Below are positions 1-8,100 of a stretch of 25,854 nucleotides of DNA, one piece after another. A program made the translations under genes and the position numbers. The DNA is taken from NCBI GenBank assembly GCA_049320945.1, contig JBMOQT010000001.1, forward strand, positions 1-25,854, given 5' to 3'. Every line of letters starts with the position of its first letter. The stretch's first letter is position 1. This DNA is from DYIB01 sp049320945. GTDB lineage: Bacteria; Pseudomonadota; Gammaproteobacteria; Burkholderiales; Rhodocyclaceae. The notes beneath the pieces were generated by a model. It made no database searches and was not told where the DNA came from. It was given only the letters and a program-made list of their open reading frames with translations.

Positions 1-3
1 CGC

Positions 4-846
4 CTAGTAGCCCATGGACTGGGCCGCGAGGTAGCGCCAGCTGGCAAGCCCCACGGCGAGCAGTGCCGGGGCGGCGGGCGGCAGCACGGCGGCGACGACG
101 CGCATGCGCCCGCCCGCGCCGAGCCGTGGGGCCACCAGCGCGGCGGGCGCGGCGGCCGCCGACAGCAGCGTCTCGGTGAGACGGATCTCGGCCAGGTGGC
201 GCGCCGAGAAGGCGAGCCAGAGCCACAGGGTCAGCGCGCCGCTCACCAGCGCCGGGCCGGGCCGCGCCAGGCGCCCGGCGGCCGTGCCCAGGTAGATGCA
301 GGCGGCCAGGGCAAAGGCGGCGTTGGCGATGCCGCCGATGATGAGACTGCCGCCGAGCGACGTGACGAAGCCCAGGCTGCCGAAAGCGGCGGCGAGGGCC
401 GCCGCCGCCCGCTCGCCATCGACGCGCCCCGCTGCCAGCAGACCGGCGGCAAGCACCAGGGCGCCGAGCCACTCGAAGGCGAGGGTGGCCGCCGGCTGCT
501 CGCGCAGCAGCGGCGGCGAGAGCAGGTACAGGCCCGCCGCGATCACGGCGAGCGCCACCGCCTCGCGCCGCCAGCCCGGGAGCCTGCGGCTGGCGGCCAG
601 CGCTGCCGCGGCGGCCACGATCAGCAGCGGCAGCCAGTCCAGCGTCTGCCGGGGCGGGAACTGGGCCTGCGGGCCGAACAGCGCGGCCCAGCCGGCGATG
701 ACGCCGGCACAGGCGGCGACGGCGAGCGCCGCGGCGGGCGAGAGCACACGGCGCAGCGCGAAAAGGCCCGCGAGCAGGATGACTGCGGGCAGCACCAGCG
801 ACTGGACGGCGAGCCAGACGGACTGCAGGGCTTGGGAGTTCTCCAT
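4..846 (-). CDS. Multi-pass membrane protein of unknown function
   Basis: This 280-residue protein is almost entirely hydrophobic, with roughly eight alanine/leucine/valine-rich segments separated by short arginine-containing loops. It is therefore an integral inner-membrane protein. I recognise no catalytic motif and no named family. An in-frame ATG ten codons upstream (876) falls in the loop of the terminator that ends the preceding yceI-like gene. The ATG at 846 (MENSQALQ), which lies after that terminator, is therefore the better start, although neither has a strong Shine-Dalgarno sequence. The stop is a TAG at 4-6. The gene follows the yceI-like gene on the same strand, but the terminator between them argues for separate transcription or only read-through. 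Coding is likely from composition; function is unknown. Confidence 0.7.
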   Translation of the reverse strand: MENSQALQSVWLAVQSLVLPAVILLAGLFALRRVLSPAAALAVAACAGVIAGWAALFGPQAQFPPRQTLDWLPLLIVAAAAALAASRRLPGWRREAVALAVIAAGLYLLSPPLLREQPAATLAFEWLGALVLAAGLLAAGRVDGERAAAALAAAFGSLGFVTSLGGSLIIGGIANAAFALAACIYLGTAAGRLARPGPALVSGALTLWLWLAFSARHLAEIRLTETLLSAAAAPAALVAPRLGAGGRMRVVAAVLPPAAPALLAVGLASWRYLAAQSMGY

Positions 847-858
847 TTCTTGGGCCGG

Positions 859-887
859 AAAAAAACGGGGCGGCATGGCGCCGCCCC
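859..887 (-). terminator. Intrinsic terminator after the yceI-like gene
   Basis: Read on the minus strand, this is an 8-bp perfect GC stem (GGGGCGGC pairing with GCCGCCCC) with a 5-base loop, followed by one G and seven T. It begins 17 bases after the TAA of the YceI-family gene. The form is that of a textbook Rho-independent terminator. It also covers the upstream alternative start (876) of the next gene. Confidence 0.9.
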
Positions 888-903
888 CAAAGGGGAGAGA
901 GAG

Positions 904-1488
904 TTACTGTTTGATGGCTTCGATGTTGAGGGTGAGGTCCACGTCCTCGCCCAGGCCGCCGGGCATGAAGTTCACGCCGAACTCGCTGCGCTTGATGGTG
1001 CCGGTGGCCACATAGCCCGAGCGGTAGCCGCCCCAGGGGTCCTTGCCCGCGCCGACATGCTGCAGCTTGAGGGTCACGGGCTTGGTCACGCCCTTGAGCG
1101 TCAGGTTGCCGGTCATCGTGCCCGCGCCGTCTGCGCCCAGCACGACCTTGGTGCTCTCGAAGCGGATGCGGGGGAACTGCGCGGCGGAGAAGAAGTCCGG
1201 GCTCTTCAGGTGCTTGTCCCGCTCCGCGAAGCCGGAGTTGACGCTGTTCGCCTCGATCTCGGCGACCACCTTGTTGCCCGCGCCCGTGCCGTCGGCGGTG
1301 ATCTCGCCCTTCACCACGTCGAAGCGGCCGGTGAACTTGGCCACTCCCAGGTGGGTGACGGTGAAGAAGGCGGCCGAATGGGATGGGTCGATCTTGTAGC
1401 TGCCCTTGTCGGCGCTGTGGGCGAGCACGCCGCTGCTGGCGAGCAGGGTCGAGGCGGCGAAGACTGCGGCGATGGTGTGGTGTTTCAT
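904..1488 (-). CDS. YceI-family periplasmic lipocalin-like protein
   Basis: YceI-family proteins are small secreted beta-barrels that bind polyisoprenoid or other amphiphilic molecules; their physiological role is poorly defined. This 194-residue product has a signal peptide at its N-terminus (MKHHTIAAVF, a hydrophobic core, and probable cleavage after VLA near residue 23). The family pattern follows: YKIDPSHS at the mature start, FTGRFDVVKGEI, the LKSPDFFSAAQFPRIRFES segment, and GNLTLKGVTKPVTL. The end is GEDVDLTLNIEAI. The ATG at 1488 is chosen over an upstream in-frame ATG because AGGAG lies just before it and the signal peptide starts there. A strong terminator follows directly. The 125 bases upstream contain no gene and no promoter I would defend. 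Confidence 0.93.
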   Translation of the reverse strand: MKHHTIAAVFAASTLLASSGVLAHSADKGSYKIDPSHSAAFFTVTHLGVAKFTGRFDVVKGEITADGTGAGNKVVAEIEANSVNSGFAERDKHLKSPDFFSAAQFPRIRFESTKVVLGADGAGTMTGNLTLKGVTKPVTLKLQHVGAGKDPWGGYRSGYVATGTIKRSEFGVNFMPGGLGEDVDLTLNIEAIKQ

Positions 1489-1613
1489 GATGACTCCTGT
1501 GTGAGGTTGGTTGATGGACGCATGGTGCCAGGGGCGCAGTGCGAGATAAACCGCTCCGCGTGCGACTCTCAGTTTCGGGATCCGGGACAATCATGGGCCG
1601 CCGGCCGAGCTGG

Positions 1614-2396
1614 TCAGCCAATCTGCCCGAACAGGTAGGACTCCATGGACAGCACGCCATGGGTCATCCCGCCGTCGAGCACTTCGATCGGCGCGTCGGG
1701 GCCGCCCGCGCCGGCCGCCACCAGCAGCGGGAGATAATGGTCGGGGGTGGGATGGGCGCGCCGCGCGTGCGGGGCGCGACGCAGGTAATCGACCAGGGCA
1801 TCCCGATCGTGATCGAGGACCGCCCGGCGCGCCCAGGCGACGAATTCGCGCGCATAGCCCGCTTCCTCCGCGCCGGAGCGGAACTCGTACAGATTGTGCG
1901 TCAGTCCGCCCGAGGCGATCACCAGCACCCCCTCGTCGCGCAGGGGGGCCAGCATCTCACCCAGCCGCCATGCCGAGGGCGCATCGAGCCGCACCGGCAT
2001 CGACAGCTGCAGGACCGGCACCTGGGCGCGCGGATACAGATGGCGCAGGGGCACCCAGGCGCCGTGGTCGAGGCCGCGACGCTCGTCCAGGGTCACGCTG
2101 CGGCCCGCCTCGCCCAGCAAGCGGGCGATGCGCGCCGCCCGGGCCGGGTCGCCCGGGGCGCGGTACCGCAGGGCGTAGAGCTCGGCCGGAAAGCCGCCGA
2201 AGTCGTGCAGGGTCTCCGGCCGGGCGCTCGCCGTGACCGCCAGCCCATGGGTCATCCAGTGGGGCGAGACCACCAGGATCGCCTGGGGCAACGGCAGGCG
2301 TTCGCCCAGCGCCCGCAGCAGGGCGCCGGCGCGACCGGGCTCGAGGGCGAAGGTGGGCGCGCCGTGAGAAACGAACAGGACGGGCTGGCGTGACAT
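1614..2396 (-). CDS. DODA-type (LigB superfamily) extradiol dioxygenase, YgiD-like
   Basis: This 260-residue protein belongs to the class III extradiol dioxygenases related to 4,5-DOPA dioxygenase and E. coli YgiD. These are metal-dependent enzymes that open catecholic rings; the bacterial substrate is often unknown. Visible family motifs are SHGAPT with H11, SPHW with H46, DHGAW with H111, GGLTHNLYEF with H167 and PTPDHYLPLL with H215/H220. H11, H46, H167 and H220 are the likely metal and active-site histidines. Length is normal for the family. The start at 2396 (MSRQPVLFVSHGAP) matches family N-termini; an upstream ATG at 2450 would overlap the preceding gene. It lies 35 bases downstream of the Rossmann-fold oxidoreductase gene and is probably cotranscribed with it under the divergent LysR regulator. 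Confidence 0.9.
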   Translation of the reverse strand: MSRQPVLFVSHGAPTFALEPGRAGALLRALGERLPLPQAILVVSPHWMTHGLAVTASARPETLHDFGGFPAELYALRYRAPGDPARAARIARLLGEAGRSVTLDERRGLDHGAWVPLRHLYPRAQVPVLQLSMPVRLDAPSAWRLGEMLAPLRDEGVLVIASGGLTHNLYEFRSGAEEAGYAREFVAWARRAVLDHDRDALVDYLRRAPHARRAHPTPDHYLPLLVAAGAGGPDAPIEVLDGGMTHGVLSMESYLFGQIG

Positions 2397-2431
2397 GGGG
2401 TTCTGCCGCGGACCGGTGCTCCAGGCGGCGC

Positions 2432-3064
2432 TCAAACGCGCTGAATCCACGTCGGGGCGATGGCCGTCCCCAGCCCGGCGCCATAGCCCAGGTAGATGTT
2501 CAGCCCGGCCAAGGGCTCCAGGTAGCGCGCGTTCTTCAGGGGACCGGCGTCGATGGTGCGAAAGCCCAGGCTTTGGGCCAGCGTACTCGCCGTCTGCTTG
2601 GCGCGCTCGCTGTCGCTGGCGACGAACACCGGCACGATGTTGCCCTGCCCGAAGTCGGGGCCCTCGGCCAGGACCTGGGCAAAGACGGTGTTGAAGGCCT
2701 TCACCACCTCGGCTCCCGGTAGCGCCTTGGCGATCTCCTCGGCCGCGGAAGTGCTGTGGCCGATGGTCAGGCCCATGTAGTCGGGGGTGAGCGGGTTGGT
2801 GATGTCCACCACCACCTTGCCCTGCAGGTCGCCCAGCGCGCGCAGCGCCGGCACGGCCTCGGCGTAGGGGGTGGCGACCACCACCACTTCGCTGTCGCCC
2901 AGGGCGTCGGCGGCACTTGCCGCCACCGCGCCGGGATGGGCGGCGGCCAGGGTTTGCACCTTGGCCAGATTCCGGGCGGTGACGCGCACCCGATGGCCCG
3001 CCTTGGTCAGTTGCTTGACGAACGCCGAGCCCATGTTGCCGGCGCCCAGTACAGTGACTTTCAT
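2432..3064 (-). CDS. NAD(P)-binding oxidoreductase, F420-dependent NADP reductase-like fold
   Basis: The 210-residue protein starts with a Rossmann dinucleotide site, VLGAGNMGSAF (GxGxxG at residues 7-12), with R31 and N32 after beta-2 suggesting NADP preference. Later motifs are VVVATPY, VVVDITNPLTP and VVKAFNTVFA, typical of the family annotated as NADPH-dependent F420 reductase or NADP oxidoreductase coenzyme F420-dependent. Betaproteobacteria generally lack F420, so the real substrate is unknown. The true start is the ATG at 3064; the frame stays open far upstream only because it runs antisense through the LysR gene. The gene diverges from that regulator and probably forms an operon with the dioxygenase gene downstream. 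Confidence 0.88.
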   Translation of the reverse strand: MKVTVLGAGNMGSAFVKQLTKAGHRVRVTARNLAKVQTLAAAHPGAVAASAADALGDSEVVVVATPYAEAVPALRALGDLQGKVVVDITNPLTPDYMGLTIGHSTSAAEEIAKALPGAEVVKAFNTVFAQVLAEGPDFGQGNIVPVFVASDSERAKQTASTLAQSLGFRTIDAGPLKNARYLEPLAGLNIYLGYGAGLGTAIAPTWIQRV

Positions 3065-3108
3065 AGGGTTCTCCAGTGGTTGAGGGCAGTAACCGGTCTG
3101 CCTGGCAA

Positions 3109-3123
3109 GAACTTTATAAGTTC
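3109..3123. promoter_or_regulatory. Palindromic operator candidate between the LysR gene and its divergent neighbour
   Basis: The sequence GAACTT-TAT-AAGTTC is a perfect 6-bp inverted repeat with a 3-base centre, in the 114-base divergent intergenic space. Its centre includes TATAAA on the minus strand, a good sigma-70 -10 match that would place a transcript start about 40 bases before the minus-strand gene at 3064. This fits a LysR-type site (dyad, T-N11-A form) controlling both directions. That regulator assignment is inference from position. Confidence 0.5.
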
Positions 3124-3178
3124 CGGACAGGGGCATAAACTCACTTCTCGTGGATTGATTGGCTACAAAATCGGAACA

Positions 3179-4078
3179 ATGGACCGGTTCGAAGAGATGC
3201 GCGCCTTCGCCGCGGTGGTCGCCGCCGGCAGCTTCGTGAAGGGGGCCGAGACCTTGGGCATCTCCAAGGCCGCCATCTCGCGCTATGTCGGCGAACTGGA
3301 GGCGCGTCTCGGGGTGCGCCTGATGCAGCGGACCACCCGGCGGCTGTCGCTGACCGACGAGGGGCAGCGCTTCTACGAGCGCTGCACCGAGCTGCTGGCC
3401 GGGCTCGAGGAGGCGGAAGCCGAACTGACTACGCGCAGCCGGGAAGTGGGCGGGCGGCTGCGCATCAACGCGCCCCTGACCTTCGGCATCCTGCACCTGG
3501 CGCCCCTGTGGGCGGCTTTCCACGCGACCTATCCCAAGGTGTCGCTGGACGTCACCCTGTCTGACCGCGTCGTCGATCTGGTGGACGAGGGTTACGACCT
3601 GGCGATTCGCATTGCGCGCCTGCCGGATTCGATGCTGGTGAGCCGGCGTCTGGCGAGCACCCGCATGGTGTTGTGCGCCTCCCCGGAGTACCTGCGCCGG
3701 CACGCGCCACCGCTGCATCCGCGCGACCTGGCGCAGCATGCGACCGTGTCCTACACGTACTGGTCGACGCGGGACGAGTGGCATTTCACCGGGCCCGAGG
3801 GGCCGGTGATGGTGCGCACGCAGCCCTACCTGCACACCAACAACGGCGACACCTGCCGGGCCGTTGCGCTGGCGCATCAGGCTGTCATTCTGCAGCCGTC
3901 ATTTCTGGTGGGCGACGATCTGAGGGCGGGAAGGCTGGTGGAACTGATGCCCCAGTACCGCTCGCTCGAGCTGGGCATCTACGCCGTCTATCCGACGCGC
4001 CGCCACCTGCCGCCGCGCGTGCGCGCGCTGATCGACTTCCTGGCGGAGCGCTTTCGCGAACCGCCTTGGGTGGTGTGA
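3179..4078 (+). CDS. LysR-family transcriptional regulator
   Basis: The 299-residue protein has the standard LysR layout. The N-terminal winged helix-turn-helix covers about residues 1-60 (MDRFEEMRAFAAVVAAGSFV, then ISKAAISRYVGELEARLG and LMQRTTRRLSLTDEG). A linker helix follows, then a periplasmic-binding-protein-like effector domain from about residue 90 (GRLRINAPLTFG, LDVTLSDRVVDLVDEGYDLAIRI). The latter wording is typical of the CrgA/DmlR-like subgroup. It is transcribed away from the Rossmann-fold oxidoreductase/dioxygenase pair, which is the usual arrangement for a LysR regulator and its target. The ATG at 3179 has only a weak Shine-Dalgarno sequence. The effector is unknown. Confidence 0.93.
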   Translation: MDRFEEMRAFAAVVAAGSFVKGAETLGISKAAISRYVGELEARLGVRLMQRTTRRLSLTDEGQRFYERCTELLAGLEEAEAELTTRSREVGGRLRINAPLTFGILHLAPLWAAFHATYPKVSLDVTLSDRVVDLVDEGYDLAIRIARLPDSMLVSRRLASTRMVLCASPEYLRRHAPPLHPRDLAQHATVSYTYWSTRDEWHFTGPEGPVMVRTQPYLHTNNGDTCRAVALAHQAVILQPSFLVGDDLRAGRLVELMPQYRSLELGIYAVYPTRRHLPPRVRALIDFLAERFREPPWVV

Positions 4079-4144
4079 GCGCTGATTCTGATACGGGGCG
4101 GCAGGAAGTGGGATGGGCCCACAAGTGTTAGCATTCGCCCTCCC

Positions 4145-5191
4145 ATGAGAATCGAACACCTGCGACAACGCCTGCGCGCCCATGGCGCCAAACCCTGCCA
4201 CGAGCAGCGCGTCCTCGAGGCCTGGACGCGGGCGCTGCCCCTGGACAGCGGCCCGCGCCGGCGCCCGGCCGAGGACTTCCTGCCCCTGGCCCTGCGCAGT
4301 GCGTTGCCTGCCATCGACGTTGAGCTGTCCGCCCTGGCGCGGGTGCGCTCGGAGCACCCCGGTGAGGACGGCTCCTCGCGCCTGCTGGTGGAACTGGCCG
4401 ACGGCCAGACGGTGGAGAGCGTGCTCCTGCCGCGCGCCGGCCTATGCGTGTCCACCCAGGTGGGCTGCGCCGTGGGCTGCGTGTTCTGCATGACCGGCCG
4501 CAGCGGCCTGCTGCGCCAGCTGGGGTCCGCCGAGATCGTCGCCCAGGTGGTGCTCGCCCGGGCCCGGCGCGAGGTCAGGAAGGTGGTGTTCATGGGCATG
4601 GGCGAGCCGGCCCACAACCTGGACCAGGTGCTGGAGGCCATTGAGCTGCTGGGCACGGCCGGCGGCATCGGCCACAAGAACCTGGTGTTCTCCACCGTGG
4701 GCGACCGGCGCGTGTTCCAGCGCCTGCCCCTGGGTCCCGTCAAGCCGGCGCTGGCCCTGTCCCTGCACACGACCAAGGGTGAGCTGCGCGCCCGGCTGCT
4801 GCCCCGCGCGCCGCGCCTCGACCCGGCCGAACTGGTGGCGCTGGGCGAGGACTACGCCCGCGCCACGGGCTATCCCATCCAGTACCAGTGGACCCTGCTG
4901 GAAGGGGTGAACGACAGCGACGAGGAAGTGGACGGCATCGCCGCGCTGCTCGCCGGCAAGTACGCCGTCATGAACCTGATTCCCTACAACACGCTGCCCG
5001 ATTCCCCCTTCAGGCGGCCCGCCTGGGAGCGGGCCGCGGCCATGGCGCGCCAGCTGCACCGGCGCGGCATTCTCACCAAGCTGCGCCATTCGGCGGGGCA
5101 GGACATCGAGGGCGGCTGCGGCCAGCTGCGGGCGCGCACCCTGGCCGGGGATTACACCCGCAGGGCCTCGCCCGACACGTTGCGCTCCTGA
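4145..5191 (+). CDS. Radical-SAM RNA methyltransferase of the RlmN/Cfr family
   Basis: Family members methylate C2 or C8 of an adenine in 23S rRNA (and tRNA, for RlmN) using a [4Fe-4S] cluster, S-adenosylmethionine and a methyl-carrying cysteine. The 348-residue protein shows CVSTQVGCAVGCVFCMTG: the cluster cysteines are C108, C112 and C115, with C101 just before them. GMGEP lies at 151-155, and the methyl-carrier cysteine is C325 in EGGCGQLRAR. SLHTT and LIPYNTLP segments also fit. The N-terminal accessory domain looks short compared with E. coli RlmN (384 residues). The canonical rlmN of betaproteobacteria usually sits near ndk-pilF-ispG-hisS; here it stands alone, so this may be a second paralogue. 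Its 3' end overlaps the convergent IorAB-type gene by 40 bases. Confidence 0.88.
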   Translation: MRIEHLRQRLRAHGAKPCHEQRVLEAWTRALPLDSGPRRRPAEDFLPLALRSALPAIDVELSALARVRSEHPGEDGSSRLLVELADGQTVESVLLPRAGLCVSTQVGCAVGCVFCMTGRSGLLRQLGSAEIVAQVVLARARREVRKVVFMGMGEPAHNLDQVLEAIELLGTAGGIGHKNLVFSTVGDRRVFQRLPLGPVKPALALSLHTTKGELRARLLPRAPRLDPAELVALGEDYARATGYPIQYQWTLLEGVNDSDEEVDGIAALLAGKYAVMNLIPYNTLPDSPFRRPAWERAAAMARQLHRRGILTKLRHSAGQDIEGGCGQLRARTLAGDYTRRASPDTLRS

Positions 5192-8100
5192 CTGGCTTGT
5201 GGCGCAGGACGCGCCCGGAGCTCGGCGATCTCCTGCAGGATCCGTTGGCGCTCGGCATCCGCCAGCCCGGCGCTGGCCTGCTTCACGGGGCCGAAGCCGC
5301 GGATTTTTTCCGGCAGGCTGGCGAGCTTCACGGCGGCCCCGTGGGTGTCGGCCGTCAGGTCCTCCAGAATGCGCTCTATGTCGGCTTCGTACTGGGCCAG
5401 CAGCCGGCGCTCCAGCCGGCGTTCCGCGCCGTGGCGGAAGGGATCGAGCACTGACCCCCTGAGGAAGCGCAGCCTGGCCATCACCCGGAACACGCTCCAC
5501 AGCCAGGGGCCGGCCTCGCCCTTGGTGACGGTGCCCGTCGCCGGGTCCTTGCGCGCGAAGGGCCAGGTGCCGATGTGGAAGCGCACGGTATAGCCCTCCT
5601 GGAAGGTTGCCTCGAGCTCCTGCCTGAACTCGGGCGCCGCGTACAGCCGCGCCACCTCCCACTCGTCCTTGACCGCCAGCAGCTTGAAGTAGCCCTTGGC
5701 CACCGCCATCGCCAGCTGCTCGCCCAGGCCGGCGCGCGCTTCCGCGGCCCGCACCCGTTCCACCAGGGCGCTGTAGCGCCGGCTGTAGGACGCGTCCTGG
5801 TACTCGCGCAGGTAGTCCTGGCGGAATTTCACCACGTCGTCCAGGCTGCGGTTGGCGCGGGGCATGAAGCGGATGACCGAGGCACCGCGCAGGGAAGCTT
5901 CCACCGCCTTCAGGTCGTGGGCGGCGCGCCGGCCCCACAGGAAGGCCTGCTTGTTCATGTCCACCGCCACGCCGTTGAGCTCGATGGCGCGCTCGATGGC
6001 CGCCAGGGACACGGGGATCTGGCCCTTCTGCCAGGCCGCGCCCACCATGAACATGTTGGCGGCGATGGCATCGCCCAGGAGCTGAGTGGCCAGGCGCTGG
6101 CCTTCCAGGACCACCATCTCCCGATCGGTGCGCTCGCGCACCCGGGTGAGCAGGGCGGCGGGATCCACCGCCCAGTCGGGGTTGCGCGCGAACTCGGCGG
6201 TGGAGATGACATCGCTGCAGATGACGCCGCGGCTCCGGCCCTTGGCCAGGGTGGCCACCGCCTCGTTGCCCGAGGCGACGATCAGGTCGCAGCCGATCAG
6301 GGTGTCGGTCTCCCCGGCGCCGATGCGGCTGGCATGGAGGTCCCCGGGGCGCGCGGCGATGCGCACGTGGGACAGCACGGCGCCGTATTTCTGCGACATG
6401 CCCATCACGTCCAGGGACGAGCAGTGCAGGCCGTCCAGGTAGGCGGCCATGGCCAGCACCTGGCCGACGGTGACGATGCCCGTGCCGCCGATGCCGCACA
6501 CCAGGATGTTGAAGCCCTGCGCGGCCTCCGGCAGCACCGGGTCGGGCAGCGCCTGCGAGGCTTCCGGCGGGCGGGCCTTGCCCGTCTTGCGCAGCTCGCC
6601 GCCGTGCACCGTGACGAAGCTGGGGCAGAAACCCTCGACGCAGGTGAAGTCCTTGTTGCAGGAGGACTGGTTGATGCGGCGCTTGCGCCCCAGCTCGGTG
6701 TCAACGGGCTCGATGGACAGGCAGGTGGATACGCGCCCGCAATCGCCGCAGCCCTCGCATACCGCGGTATTGATGAAAGTGCGCTTGGGCGGATCCGCCC
6801 ATTTGCCCTTCTTGCGCAGGCGCCGGCGCTCGGCGGCGCAGGGCTGGTCGTAGACGATCACCGACACGTCCGGATACTCGCGCAGGGCCCGCTGCACGGC
6901 ATCCAGCCGGGAGCGGTGGTGCACCTGGACGCCCTCGGGCAGCGGCACCTTGTCGTACTTGCCCGGGTCGTCGCTCACCAGGGCGATTTTCTTCACGCCC
7001 TCGGCGCTCAGGGAGTGGAGCACCTGGGGCACGGTCTGGCCGCCCTCCACCGGCTGTCCCCCGGTCATGGAGACGAAGCCGTTGAACAGCAGCTTGTAGG
7101 TGATCGGTACATGGGCCGCCACCGCCTGGCGGATGGCCAGCAGGCCGGAGTGGGCGTAGGTGCCGTCGCCGATGTTGGCGAAGACATGCTTCTCGGCGGT
7201 GAACGGCTGCTGGCCCAGCCACTGGATCCCTTCGCCGCCCATTTGCGAGATCGAGCGATAGTTCTGGGGATCGAGCAGCACCGCCATGCCATGGCAGCCG
7301 ATGCCCGCCAGGCCCCGGCTGCCTTCCGGCAGGCGCGTGGAGCGATTGTGGGGGCAGCCGGAGCAGTAGCTGGGGGTGCGCACCACCGCCGGCACCGACG
7401 AGGCGGCGGCGGGGGAACAACCGGGCAGGGGGACGTCGCAGGCGGGGTCGAGCCGGTGGAATTCTGCGGCGAGCACCGAGGCCACCAGCGCCGGATTGGT
7501 CTCGCCGAAGTTGGGGATCATCCACGGCCCCCGCTCCCGATCGAACAGGTAGTGGTCCGCCAGCTTGCCCACCAGGCGCGGGGCCTTGGGCACGCCGTAG
7601 AGGATGCCCCGGATCTGGTTTTCCAGGTTGGGCCGCTTTTCCTCCACCACCACGATCACGTCCAGTCCACGCGCGAACTCGCGCACGATTTCCGGATCGA
7701 GCGGCCACACCATGCCCACCTTGAGCACGCGCAGGGCGGGGCGCCGGCGTCCGGCATCGATGCCCAGGTTGGCCAGGGCCTGGGTCATGTCCCGGTAGGC
7801 CTTGCCCGCCGACACGATGCCCAGACGGGCACCGGGCTCGTCGCGCTCAATGCGGTTGAGGCCATTGGCGCGGGCGTAGGCCAGGACTGCGTAGAGACGG
7901 TGATGATAGATGCGCTCCTCCTGGGGCAGCAGGTTCAGCTCGAAGGGCCGGATGGACAGCCCCTGCTCGGGCGGCTGATAGTCGCCGGGGCGGACGATGG
8001 GCGGCGCCTCGGGACCGACGTAGACGGGCGCGCCGCTTTCCACCACGTCGGTCACCAGCTTCATGCCCACCCAGGAGCCGGAAAACCGGCTCAAGGCGAA

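Noticed and set aside
196..1638. Long plus-strand open frame of about 480 codons
   Set aside because: It runs antisense through the membrane protein, terminator and yceI-like gene; its composition (runs of Arg, Gly, Gln, His) is that of an antisense frame in GC-rich DNA, with no family motif.
4442..6499. Minus-strand frame of 685 codons overlapping the methyltransferase and IorAB genes
   Set aside because: It is a frame-shifted shadow, rich in Arg/Gly/Pro, crossing two well-supported genes without any recognisable domain.
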